A stretch of 19,445 nucleotides of DNA, taken from assembly GCA_032160545.1 (NCBI GenBank), contig JAVHVN010000152.1, positions 1 through 19,445 on the forward strand, written 5' to 3'. Of the stretch, positions 1-6,990 are shown piece by piece; the first letter of the stretch is position 1, and every line of letters starts with the position of its first letter. This stretch comes from DATGFB01 sp032160545 (GTDB lineage Bacteria; Actinomycetota; Actinomycetes; Mycobacteriales; Jatrophihabitantaceae). Below the pieces are notes generated by a model. The model worked only from the letters and a program-made list of their open reading frames with translations, was not told the DNA's origin and made no database searches. Position numbers and translations under genes: made by a program.

Positions 1-700
1 GCTCGGCTCGGGCACGCCGCTGCTGGCCGAGGAGCGGGTGCCGATCGTGCGCGAGCTCGCGGCCGACGTCGCGCGGTCCCCGTTCGGCCAGGGGGCGGTC
101 TGGCCCGTCGTCGAGACCGTTCAGTCGGACGGCATCTGTGTCGAGGTCGTCGCGCCGGCTCCCGGACTGCCCGACGAGCTGGCCGAAGAGGCCGAGCAAC
201 TGGCGCTTCGCCTGGCGAAGGAGCTGAGCGTGACCGGCGTCCTCGCGGTCGAGCTGTTCGAGGTCGCCGCGGCCGACGCGCGACCGTCCGGGGACTGGAG
301 CGGCCGGCTGCTCGTCAACGAGCTCGCGATGCGACCGCACAACTCCGCGCACTGGACGATCGAGGGCGCGCGCACCTCACAGTTCGAGCAACACCTGCGA
401 GCGGTGCTCGACTACCCGCTCGGTGCCACGACGCTCACCGCACCGGTGGTCGTGATGGCGAACCTGCTCGCCGGCCCCGACGACGTCGTGCCTGCGACGA
501 TCGACGAGCGCGTGCACCACTGCATGGCGCGCTGGCCCGACGTCAAGATCCACCTGTACGGCAAGGCGTTCCGGCCGGGGCGCAAGGTCGGGCACGTGAC
601 CGCGCTCGGTGGCGAGCTGACCGAGGTGCGCGAGCGAGCCCGCGCCGCCGCCGACTACCTCGCGAATGGCGACGCGACGAACAGGAGCACGGATGGCTGA
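1..700 (+). CDS. purK: PurK, N5-carboxyaminoimidazole ribonucleotide synthase (3' part)
   Basis: Converts AIR, ATP and bicarbonate to N5-CAIR in cytoplasmic de novo purine synthesis. The gene enters from the left edge (frame starts at base 2) and about 230 C-terminal residues are present. They hold the end of the ATP-grasp domain, including the metal/ATP segment around NELAMRPHNSAHWTIEGA and the following TSQFEQHLRAVLDYPLG, which is typical of PurK, and the small C-terminal PurK domain (HLYGKAFRPGRKVGHVTAL). The stop TGA at 698-700 lies inside purE, an 8-bp overlap, so the two genes are translationally coupled; PurK and PurE catalyse consecutive steps. The ATG at 38 is internal, since the frame is open upstream to the edge. 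The N-terminal part and promoter are outside the window. Identification is by motif and by the purE partner. Confidence 0.95.
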   Translation, partial: LGSGTPLLAEERVPIVRELAADVARSPFGQGAVWPVVETVQSDGICVEVVAPAPGLPDELAEEAEQLALRLAKELSVTGVLAVELFEVAAADARPSGDWSGRLLVNELAMRPHNSAHWTIEGARTSQFEQHLRAVLDYPLGATTLTAPVVVMANLLAGPDDVVPATIDERVHHCMARWPDVKIHLYGKAFRPGRKVGHVTALGGELTEVRERARAAADYLANGDATNRSTDG

Positions 701-1190
701 CCAGCCGCTCGTCGGCGTCATCATGGGCAGCGACTCGGACTGGCCGGTGATGAGCGCGGCCGCCGAGGCGCTCGCCGAGTTCGCCGTCGCGCACGAGGTG
801 CGTGTCGTGTCGGCCCACCGCACGCCCACGGACATGGCCGAGTACGCGCAGCAGGCGGCCGGCCGTGGACTGCGCGTCGTGATCGCGGGGGCGGGCGGCG
901 CGGCGCACCTTCCCGGCATGGTCGCCTCGATGACCACGCTGCCGGTCATCGGCGTGCCCGTGCCGCTCAAGCACCTGGACGGTCTGGACTCGCTGCTCTC
1001 GATCGTGCAGATGCCGGCGGGCGTGCCGGTGGCCACCGTGTCCGTCGGCGGTGCCCGCAACGCCGGGCTGCTGGCGGTGCGCATCCTCGCGTCGTCCGAT
1101 GCCGCGCTCGCGGCCCGGATGGCCGCGTTCCAGTCCGAGTTGGCCGAGGGGGCCCGCGCCAAGAACGCCGCCCTGCAAGCCCGGCTCTGA
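693..1190 (+). CDS. purE: PurE, N5-CAIR mutase (class I)
   Basis: Rearranges N5-CAIR to CAIR, the step after PurK. The protein is 165 aa, the normal length of class I PurE. The N-terminal GVIMGSDSDWPVM motif (phosphate/substrate loop), SAHRTP at about residue 46-51, and GAGGAAHLPGMVAS with LPVIGVPV are all diagnostic. An upstream in-frame ATG at 666 exists, but ATG 693 is preferred because AGGAG at 683-687 precedes it at good spacing and the family begins at this point (MADQPLVGVIMGSDSD). The gene overlaps the purK stop by 8 bp, forming a purKE operon. Its own stop codon lies in the loop of a strong hairpin (see terminator). In mycobacteria fadE25 follows purE directly; here it does not. Confidence 0.97.
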   Translation: MADQPLVGVIMGSDSDWPVMSAAAEALAEFAVAHEVRVVSAHRTPTDMAEYAQQAAGRGLRVVIAGAGGAAHLPGMVASMTTLPVIGVPVPLKHLDGLDSLLSIVQMPAGVPVATVSVGGARNAGLLAVRILASSDAALAARMAAFQSELAEGARAKNAALQARL

Positions 1191-1206
1191 GCCGGGCTTG
1201 CAGGGC
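1170..1206. terminator. Hairpin terminator at the purE stop
   Basis: A perfect 16-bp inverted repeat, GCCCTGCAAGCCCGGC at 1170-1185 and its complement at 1191-1206, is separated by the 5-base loop TCTGA. The TGA in the loop is the purE stop codon, so the stem includes the last purE codons. No T-run follows, as is usual in GC-rich actinobacteria. It lies between convergent purE and ugd and could work in both directions. The structure is read directly; the terminator role is inferred. Confidence 0.8.
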
Positions 1207-1228
1207 CGGTAGGGGCGGTCAGAAGCGG

Positions 1229-2554
1229 TCAGGGGCGGCCGAGCGCGCGGTAGTGCCAGCCGGCCTCGCGCCACTGCTCGGGGACGAGCACGTTGCGGCC
1301 GTCCACGATGTTGCGTTGTTCCACGAGATCGCCGATCGTCTCGGGCGACATCGATCGGAACTCGTCCCACTCGGTCAGCAGCATGATGACGTCCGCACCG
1401 GTCACCGCGTCCTGCAACGACGCGACGTACGTCAGTTCCGGGTGTGCACGCCGCGCGTTGTCCATCGCCTCGGGGTCGTAGATCACAACCGTGCCGCCGC
1501 GCCGGCCGATGGACGCCGCGACGTCGAGCGCCGGCGAGTCGCGGATGTCGTCCGAGTTGGGCTTGAACGCCGCGCCGAGCACGGCGACGTGCGTGCCGCG
1601 GTAGGAGCCGTCCACGAGATCCAGCCCGAGGTCGACCGTGCGTGCCCGGCGGCGCATGTTGATCGCATCGACCTCGTTGAGAAAGGCGACCGCCTGGTCG
1701 ACGCCGAGCTCGCCGGCACGGGCGATGAAGGCGCGGATGTCCTTGGGCAGGCAGCCGCCGCCGAAGCCGAGGCCGGCGTTCAGGAAGCGACGGCCGATGC
1801 GCGCGTCGTGTCCGATCGCCTCGGCAAGCTTCGTGACGTCGGCACCGGTCACCTCGCACACCTCGGCCATCGCGTTGATGAACGAGATCTTGGTGGCGAG
1901 GAACGAGTTGGCCGCCACCTTCACCAGCTCGGCGGTCGCGAAGTCAGTGACGACGACGGGTGTACCGGCTTCGATCACCGGTGCGAACGCGCGACGCAAC
2001 TGCTGCTCGGACCACTCGGTGTGCACGCCGAAGACGAGACGGTCGGGACGCAGCGTGTCCTCGACGGCGAAACCCTCGCGCAGGAACTCGGGGTTCCAGG
2101 CCAGCTCGACGCCCGGGTCGGGGGCCAGTTCGCGCAGGATCTGCTGCATGCGGGCGGCCGTGCCCGCGGGCACCGTCGACTTGCCCACGACGAGGACGCG
2201 CCGGTTCAGGTGGGGGGCCAGCGACCGGAACGCGGCCTGGACGTAGGACAGGTCGGCGGCGAGCTCACCCTTGCGCTGCGGCGTCCCGACGCACACGAAA
2301 TGCACATCGGCGAACTCGGCGACCTCCTCGTAGGACGTCGTGAAGCGCAGCCGCCCGCCGTCGACGTGCTTGCGCAACAGCTCCGGCAGCCCGGGCTCGA
2401 AGAACGGCACCTCGCCGGCGCGCAGCCGCGCGATCTTCGACTCGTCGACATCGAGGCCGATCACCTCGAAACCGAGCTCGACCATGCAGACCGCATGCGT
2501 CGCACCGAGGTAACCGGTACCGATGACGGAGAGGCGGGGACGATCCGTAGTCAC
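1229..2554 (-). CDS. ugd: UDP-glucose 6-dehydrogenase
   Basis: Oxidises UDP-glucose twice with NAD to UDP-glucuronate, a precursor of uronic-acid-containing envelope or capsular polymers. The 441-aa protein has the N-terminal Rossmann motif (LSVIGTGYLGATHAVCMVELG, about residues 8-28) with an acidic residue after beta-2 (IGLDVDESK). It has the GKSTVPAGT and WNPEFLREGFAVEDTLRPDRLV segments, the catalytic loop GFGGGCLPKD with nucleophile Cys near residue 268, and the C-terminal UDP-binding domain (GAAFKPNSDDIRDSPALDVA). The start is GTG at 2554; only 6 nt separate it from a TAACCT box, so the mRNA is probably leaderless. It is convergent with purE and divergent from pgi. The sugar-nucleotide family also includes UDP-ManNAc dehydrogenases, but the motifs favour UDP-glucose. 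Confidence 0.93.
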   Translation of the reverse strand: MTTDRPRLSVIGTGYLGATHAVCMVELGFEVIGLDVDESKIARLRAGEVPFFEPGLPELLRKHVDGGRLRFTTSYEEVAEFADVHFVCVGTPQRKGELAADLSYVQAAFRSLAPHLNRRVLVVGKSTVPAGTAARMQQILRELAPDPGVELAWNPEFLREGFAVEDTLRPDRLVFGVHTEWSEQQLRRAFAPVIEAGTPVVVTDFATAELVKVAANSFLATKISFINAMAEVCEVTGADVTKLAEAIGHDARIGRRFLNAGLGFGGGCLPKDIRAFIARAGELGVDQAVAFLNEVDAINMRRRARTVDLGLDLVDGSYRGTHVAVLGAAFKPNSDDIRDSPALDVAASIGRRGGTVVIYDPEAMDNARRAHPELTYVASLQDAVTGADVIMLLTEWDEFRSMSPETIGDLVEQRNIVDGRNVLVPEQWREAGWHYRALGRP

Positions 2555-2560
2555 GGTGCG

Positions 2561-2566
2561 AGGTTA
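2561..2566 (-). promoter_or_regulatory. -10 box of ugd, leaderless
   Basis: On the minus strand TAACCT (matching TANNNT) is followed by exactly six bases (CGCACC) and then the GTG start of ugd at 2554. That spacing places the transcription start on the first base of the start codon. No Shine-Dalgarno sequence precedes the GTG. No clear -35 element is seen. The motif is observed; the leaderless transcript is inferred. Confidence 0.55.
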
Positions 2567-2628
2567 GCCGGACCGCGACCCGCCGAGCGCCGTGCACACG
2601 CGAAGACCGGTCTGGTACGCATGGTTCT

Positions 2629-4293
2629 ATGGCGAACACGATGGCCGCCCACCCCGTCCCCCTCATCGAACGCCCCGCCTGGGCGGCCCTGCGTGCGCAT
2701 CTCGAATCGGTCCGGACCACCCATCTGCGGACGCTCTTCGCACAGGACCCCGGTCGTGGCGAGCGGCTGACCGCCGAGGCGGTGGGGATCCTGCTCGACT
2801 ACTCGAAGAACCGGGTCACCGACGAGACCATCGGGCTGCTGGTCCAACTCGCCGAGGAGTCGGAACTGTCGCAGCGCATCGCCGCGATGTTCGGGGGCGA
2901 GCGGATCAACCCCACCGAGGACCGCGCCGTGCTGCACGTGGCACTCCGGGCGCCGAAGGGCAGCCACATCACGACCGACGGCATCGACGTGGTTCCCGCC
3001 GTCCGCGAGGTACTCACCCGGATGGGGGAGTTCGCGTCGAAGGTGCGCGACCGCAGGTGGCTGGGTCACACCGGCCGGCCGATCCGCAACGTCGTCAACA
3101 TCGGCATCGGCGGGTCGGACCTCGGCCCGGTGATGGCGTACGAGGCCCTGCGGTACTACAGCGACCGCGAGCTCACCCTCCGGTTCGTCTCCAACGTCGA
3201 CGGCACCGATTTCGCCGAGGCGACCCGCGGCCTCGACCCCGCCGAGACCCTGTTCATCGTCTCGTCCAAGACGTTCACCACGCTCGAGACCATGACCAAC
3301 GCGACGACGGCGCGCAACTGGCTGCTCGACGCGCTCGGTGATCGCAACGCGATCGCGAAGCACTTCGTGGCGGTGTCGACCAACGCCGCGGCCGTCGAGG
3401 CCTTCGGCATCGACGTCATGAACATGTTCGGCTTCTGGGACTGGGTCGGCGGACGCTACTCGATGGACTCCGCCATCGGCCTGTCGACCATGATCGCGAT
3501 CGGCCCCCGCGCGTTCGACCAGATGCTCGCCGGCTTCCACGCGATGGACGAGCATTTCCGCACCGCGCCACTCACCCAGAACCTGCCGGTACTGATGGGC
3601 CTGCTGACGGTCTGGTACGTCGACTTCTTCGGGGCGCAGACGCAGGCGGTGCTGCCGTACGACCAGTACCTCAAGCGGTTCCCGGCATACCTGCAGCAAC
3701 TGACGATGGAATCCAACGGAAAGCACGTGACCCTCGACGGCCGTCCGGTCGACTACCAGACCGGCCCGGTCTTCTGGGGCGAGCCCGGGACGAACGGGCA
3801 GCACAGCTTCTACCAGCTGATCCACCAGGGCACCGTGCTCGTCCCCTGTGACTTCATCGGGTTCCTGCACTCGCTGAACCCGATCGGGAACCACCACGAT
3901 CTGCTGACGGCGAACGTCTTCGCGCAGACCGAGGCGCTCGCGTTCGGCAGGACCGCCGCCGAGGTCGGTGCTGACGGCACCCCGGACTGGTTGGTGCCGC
4001 ACCGGGTGTTCGAAGGCAACCGCCCGTCGAACACACTGCTGCTCGATCGGCTCTCTCCGTTCGCCCTCGGCACACTGGTGGCGCTCTACGAACACAGCGT
4101 CTTCGTGCAAGGGACGATCTGGAGCGTCAACTCCTTCGACCAGTGGGGCGTCGAGCTGGGCAAGGTACTGGCGAAGAAGGTCGCAGGCGAGCTGTCGGCG
4201 GCCGAGGAGCCGGAGTTGAATCACGACAGCTCGACCAATGCCCTCATCCGCCGTTACCGCGCGGCCCGCGGCGCAATCCCCAAGGAGTCCTGA
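2629..4293 (+). CDS. pgi: Glucose-6-phosphate isomerase
   Basis: Interconverts glucose 6-phosphate and fructose 6-phosphate at the branch between glycolysis and the pentose phosphate route. The 554-aa protein matches the long bacterial Pgi family. It shows NIGIGGSDLGPVMAYEAL (about 160-177), the phosphate-binding SSKTFTTLETM near residue 212, GGRYSMDSAIGLS, the catalytic-Glu region GEPGTNGQHSFYQLIHQGT near residue 385, and the signature WGVELGKVLAKKVAGEL near residue 508 with the active-site Lys. The ATG at 2629 lacks a Shine-Dalgarno sequence; TACGCAT upstream at 2616-2622 is an imperfect -10 at about leaderless spacing. Its TGA overlaps the next ATG (TGATG, one shared base), so it is coupled to the downstream 6-phosphogluconate dehydrogenase. 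It diverges from ugd across 74 bp. Confidence 0.96.
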   Translation: MANTMAAHPVPLIERPAWAALRAHLESVRTTHLRTLFAQDPGRGERLTAEAVGILLDYSKNRVTDETIGLLVQLAEESELSQRIAAMFGGERINPTEDRAVLHVALRAPKGSHITTDGIDVVPAVREVLTRMGEFASKVRDRRWLGHTGRPIRNVVNIGIGGSDLGPVMAYEALRYYSDRELTLRFVSNVDGTDFAEATRGLDPAETLFIVSSKTFTTLETMTNATTARNWLLDALGDRNAIAKHFVAVSTNAAAVEAFGIDVMNMFGFWDWVGGRYSMDSAIGLSTMIAIGPRAFDQMLAGFHAMDEHFRTAPLTQNLPVLMGLLTVWYVDFFGAQTQAVLPYDQYLKRFPAYLQQLTMESNGKHVTLDGRPVDYQTGPVFWGEPGTNGQHSFYQLIHQGTVLVPCDFIGFLHSLNPIGNHHDLLTANVFAQTEALAFGRTAAEVGADGTPDWLVPHRVFEGNRPSNTLLLDRLSPFALGTLVALYEHSVFVQGTIWSVNSFDQWGVELGKVLAKKVAGELSAAEEPELNHDSSTNALIRRYRAARGAIPKES

Positions 4294-5312
4294 TGCAGCT
4301 CGGCATGATCGGCCTCGGCCGGATGGGTGCGAATATCACGCGGCGTGTCATGAGGGCGGGGCACACGGCCGTGGCCTATGACCGCAGTGCCGACGTCGTC
4401 GTGCAACTCGAGAACGAAGGTGCGGTCGGCGCGACCACGCTCGAGGACTTCGTCGCCGCGCTCGAGACGCCGCGCGTCGCGTGGGTGATGATCCCGGCGA
4501 GCATCACCGGGCAGGTGGTCGACGAGCTCGCCCAGCTCATGGAGCCCGGCGACATCATCATCGACGGCGGCAACTCCAACTACCGCGAGGACATCGACCG
4601 CGCCGAGGCGCTGCGCCCCATGGGCATCCACTACGTCGACGTGGGTACCAGCGGCGGCGTCTTCGGGCTCGACCGGGGCTACTGCCTGATGATCGGCGGC
4701 GAAACCGAGATCGTCGAGCACCTCGACCCGATCTTCAAGAGCATCGCACCCGGCGTCGAGGCGGCGCCGCGCACCGCCGGGCGCGGCGGCGAACCGTCGC
4801 AGGCCGAGCAGGGCTACCTGCACTGCGGCCCGAACGGCGCCGGGCACTTCGTGAAGATGGTGCACAACGGCATCGAGTACGGCCTGATGGCCGCGTACGC
4901 CGAGGGGCTCAACGTCCTGCAGCACGCGAACGCCGGCCGGGTCGAGCAGGAACATTCCGCAGAGGTCGCCCCGATCCAGGACCCGCAGTACTACCAGTAC
5001 GACCTGAACATTCCCGAGGTCGCCGAAGTCTGGCGGCGCGGTTCGGTCGTCTCGTCCTGGCTGCTCGACCTCACCGCGCATGCGCTCTCGGCCAACGCGA
5101 CGCTGGACGGTCTCGCCGGCCGGGTGTCGGACTCCGGCGAGGGGCGTTGGACGATCAAGGCCGCCATCGACGAGGGCGTGCCCGTTCCCGTCCTGTCCGC
5201 CGCGCTGTTCGCGCGCTTCAGCAGCCGCGGTGAGGCCGTCTACGCCGACAAGCTGCTCTCGGCCATGCGCAAGGAGTTCGGCGGCCACGTGGAGCTGCCC
5301 ACCGGCGAGTGA
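4293..5312 (+). CDS. 6-phosphogluconate dehydrogenase, short NAD-type
   Basis: Oxidatively decarboxylates 6-phosphogluconate to ribulose 5-phosphate. The 339-aa length fits the short (YqeC/GndA-like) class rather than the roughly 470-485-aa class. The Rossmann motif GMIGLGRMGANITRRVM ends beta-2 with Asp30 (AYDRSADVV); an acid here is usually taken as preferring NAD over NADP. GTSGGVFGLDRGYCLMIGG binds substrate and GHFVKMVHNGIEYG (about 184-197) carries the catalytic Lys and Asn. The C-terminal all-helical domain is one repeat shorter than in the long class. CAAGGAGTCC just upstream supplies the Shine-Dalgarno sequence (AAGGAG at 4282-4287), and the ATG shares a base with the pgi stop, so pgi and this gene form one operon. 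Cofactor choice is inferred from one residue. Confidence 0.9.
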   Translation: MQLGMIGLGRMGANITRRVMRAGHTAVAYDRSADVVVQLENEGAVGATTLEDFVAALETPRVAWVMIPASITGQVVDELAQLMEPGDIIIDGGNSNYREDIDRAEALRPMGIHYVDVGTSGGVFGLDRGYCLMIGGETEIVEHLDPIFKSIAPGVEAAPRTAGRGGEPSQAEQGYLHCGPNGAGHFVKMVHNGIEYGLMAAYAEGLNVLQHANAGRVEQEHSAEVAPIQDPQYYQYDLNIPEVAEVWRRGSVVSSWLLDLTAHALSANATLDGLAGRVSDSGEGRWTIKAAIDEGVPVPVLSAALFARFSSRGEAVYADKLLSAMRKEFGGHVELPTGE

Positions 5313-5330
5313 CCGGAGGGCAGTTCCCGC

Positions 5331-6791
5331 TCAAGCCGGGTGCTCTTGGCGGTCGCCCGCCCACTCGGTGTGGAAGCTGCCCTCGCGGTCGACGCGGCGG
5401 TAGGTGTGCGCCCCGAAGTTGTCGCGCAGTCCCTGGATCAGCGCAGCGGGCAGCCGATCGCGGCGCAGCCCGTCGTAGTAGGCCAACGAGGACGAGAACG
5501 CGGGCGTCGGGATGCCGGCGCTCGCAGCCTGGGCCACGACGCGCCGCCAGCTCTGCTCGCCGTTGCGCACCGCGTCGGCGAAGTACGGATCGACCAGCAG
5601 GCTCGGCAGATCGGGAGTGCCGTCGTAGGCCTCGCGAATGCGGTCGAGGAAGCGGGCCCGGATGATGCACCCACCACGCCAGATCGTCGCCATCGCGCCG
5701 CGGTCGATGTTCCAGTCGTACTCGGCACTACCGGCCTCGATGTGGTCGAAGCCCTGCGCGTACGCGACCACCTTCGACGCATAGAGCGCGCGGCGGACGT
5801 CCTCGACGAAGCCGTCGCGGTCGTCGATGTCGAAGGGGTTGATGCGCGAGCCGAACGCGTCGCGGGCGGCGGCACGCTGCTCGGGGTGAGCCGACAGCGC
5901 CCGCGCGAAGGTGGCTTCGGCGATACCGGTGATCGGGATGCCGAGGTCGAGCGCGCTCTGCACCGTCCAGCGGCCCGTGCCCTTCTGCTCGGCCTCGTCG
6001 ACGACGACGTCGACGAATGCGTTGCCGGTCTCGGCGTCGAGGTGGCTGAGCACCTCGGCGGTGATGTTGATGAGGAACGAGTCGAGGTCGCCTTCGTTCC
6101 AGGTGCGGAAGATCTCGCCGATCTCGGCTGGGGTGGCGCCCAGTGCCGCGCGCAGCAGGTCGTACGCCTCGGCGATGAGCTGCATGTCGGCGTACTCGAT
6201 GCCGTTGTGCACCATCTTGACGAAGTGCCCGGCGCCGTCGGGGCCGACGTGCACGCAGCACGGCGTGCCGTCGACCTGAGCCGCTATGGACTCGAAGATC
6301 GGGCCGAGCTTCTCGTACGACTCGCGGCTGCCGCCGGGCATGATGCTCGGTCCGTTGAGGGCCCCCTCCTCGCCGCCGCTGACCCCGCAGCCGACGAAGT
6401 GCAGCCCGTGCTCGCGCAGCTCTGCTTCGCGACGGCGGGTGTCGGCATAGTGCGCGTTGCCGCAGTCGATGACGATGTCGCCCTCGTCCAGCAGTGGCAC
6501 CAGCTCCTGGATCACCGCGTCGGTCGGCTCGCCGGCCTTGACCATGATGATGATGGCGCGCGGTTGTTCGAGGCTCGTCACGAAACCCTGCATCGACTCG
6601 GTCGGGACGAACCGGCCCTCGTCGCCATGCTGCTCCACGAGGCTGCGGGTGCGTTCGGGGGAGCGGTTGTGCAGCGCGACCGTGTGCCCGTGCCGGGCGA
6701 GGTTGCGGGCGAGGTTGCGGCCCATTACCGCGAGTCCCGTGACGCCGATCTGTGCCGTGCCGGTCGTTGCCGTGGAGGTGCCGTCAGCCAT
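5331..6791 (-). CDS. gnd: 6-phosphogluconate dehydrogenase, long NADP-type
   Basis: The classic pentose phosphate pathway enzyme, 486 aa, making ribulose 5-phosphate, CO2 and NADPH. Visible motifs are IGVTGLAVMGRNLARNLA (Rossmann, about 15-32), the NADP 2'-phosphate pocket HNRSPERT at 41-48 with Asn-Arg where the short enzyme has Asp, IIIMVKAG, the substrate loop CGVSGGEEGALNGPSIMPGG at about 135-154, catalytic GHFVKMVHNGIEYADMQ with Lys192 and Asn196, and the C-terminal IWRGGCIIRARFLDRI and GAHTYRR tail typical of Gnd. The common DGGN is DCGN here (about 109-112). The gene is tail-to-tail with the short NAD-type enzyme, 18 bp apart. ATG at 6791 is chosen because a TACGGT box lies 6 nt upstream (leaderless). 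The two enzymes are paralogues at different lengths, not a recent duplicate. Confidence 0.95.
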   Translation of the reverse strand: MADGTSTATTGTAQIGVTGLAVMGRNLARNLARHGHTVALHNRSPERTRSLVEQHGDEGRFVPTESMQGFVTSLEQPRAIIIMVKAGEPTDAVIQELVPLLDEGDIVIDCGNAHYADTRRREAELREHGLHFVGCGVSGGEEGALNGPSIMPGGSRESYEKLGPIFESIAAQVDGTPCCVHVGPDGAGHFVKMVHNGIEYADMQLIAEAYDLLRAALGATPAEIGEIFRTWNEGDLDSFLINITAEVLSHLDAETGNAFVDVVVDEAEQKGTGRWTVQSALDLGIPITGIAEATFARALSAHPEQRAAARDAFGSRINPFDIDDRDGFVEDVRRALYASKVVAYAQGFDHIEAGSAEYDWNIDRGAMATIWRGGCIIRARFLDRIREAYDGTPDLPSLLVDPYFADAVRNGEQSWRRVVAQAASAGIPTPAFSSSLAYYDGLRRDRLPAALIQGLRDNFGAHTYRRVDREGSFHTEWAGDRQEHPA

Positions 6792-6797
6792 GGCTCA

Positions 6798-6803
6798 ACC
6801 GTA
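6798..6803 (-). promoter_or_regulatory. -10 box of long gnd, leaderless
   Basis: Minus-strand TACGGT is followed by six bases (TGAGCC) and the ATG of gnd at 6791, so the transcript should begin on the start codon. There is no convincing Shine-Dalgarno sequence or -35 element. The same hexamer and nearly the same spacing are found before the amidohydrolase gene. Confidence 0.55.
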
Positions 6804-6943
6804 GTGCGCAGCGCCGGGACCGTCGGCCGGCGGCGCCGAATCCGGACGAATGCCGCGGCACCTACCGCGGGCCGCCGCGGCGCTGAAATGACCAATGATC
6901 GAATTTGTGCGCGCAATTCCATTCCCTTTCGCCGCGCGCCGAG

Positions 6944-6949
6944 TAATGT
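6944..6949 (+). promoter_or_regulatory. Candidate -10 box of the secreted-protein gene
   Basis: TAATGT matches TANNNT in an unusually AT-rich patch (about 6885-6990). A start about 7 nt downstream would give a leader of roughly 35 nt containing a seven-T run (6964-6969 region), a purine-rich ribosome binding site GGGGAGGG at 6975-6982 and a second T-run before the ATG at 6991. The -35 is unclear. The upstream part of this 199-bp gap also holds three CCGCGG hexamers within 6853-6880, of which the outer two form a GCCGCGG/CCGCGGC inverted repeat. Confidence 0.4.
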
Positions 6950-6990
6950 GCGGGGCCGTACGTTTTTTTCCGACGGGGAGGGTTTTTGTT

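Noticed and set aside
543..1859. 438-codon open frame on the minus strand across purE and ugd
   Set aside because: It is an antisense/out-of-frame shadow: Arg/Ala/Gly-rich low-complexity translation, no motifs, and fully covered by well-supported purE and ugd.
2551..4224. 557-codon minus-strand open frame opposite pgi
   Set aside because: Complementary-frame shadow of pgi with no conserved motif.
4143..4292. Upstream in-frame extension of the short 6PGDH into pgi
   Set aside because: The extension reads pgi out of frame into Arg/Gly-rich nonsense. ATG 4293 has the ribosome binding site and starts the Rossmann motif at the right place.
6961..6970. T-run as an intrinsic terminator
   Set aside because: No GC-rich hairpin directly precedes it, and it lies between a good -10 candidate and the ribosome binding site of the secreted-protein gene, so it is more likely leader sequence.
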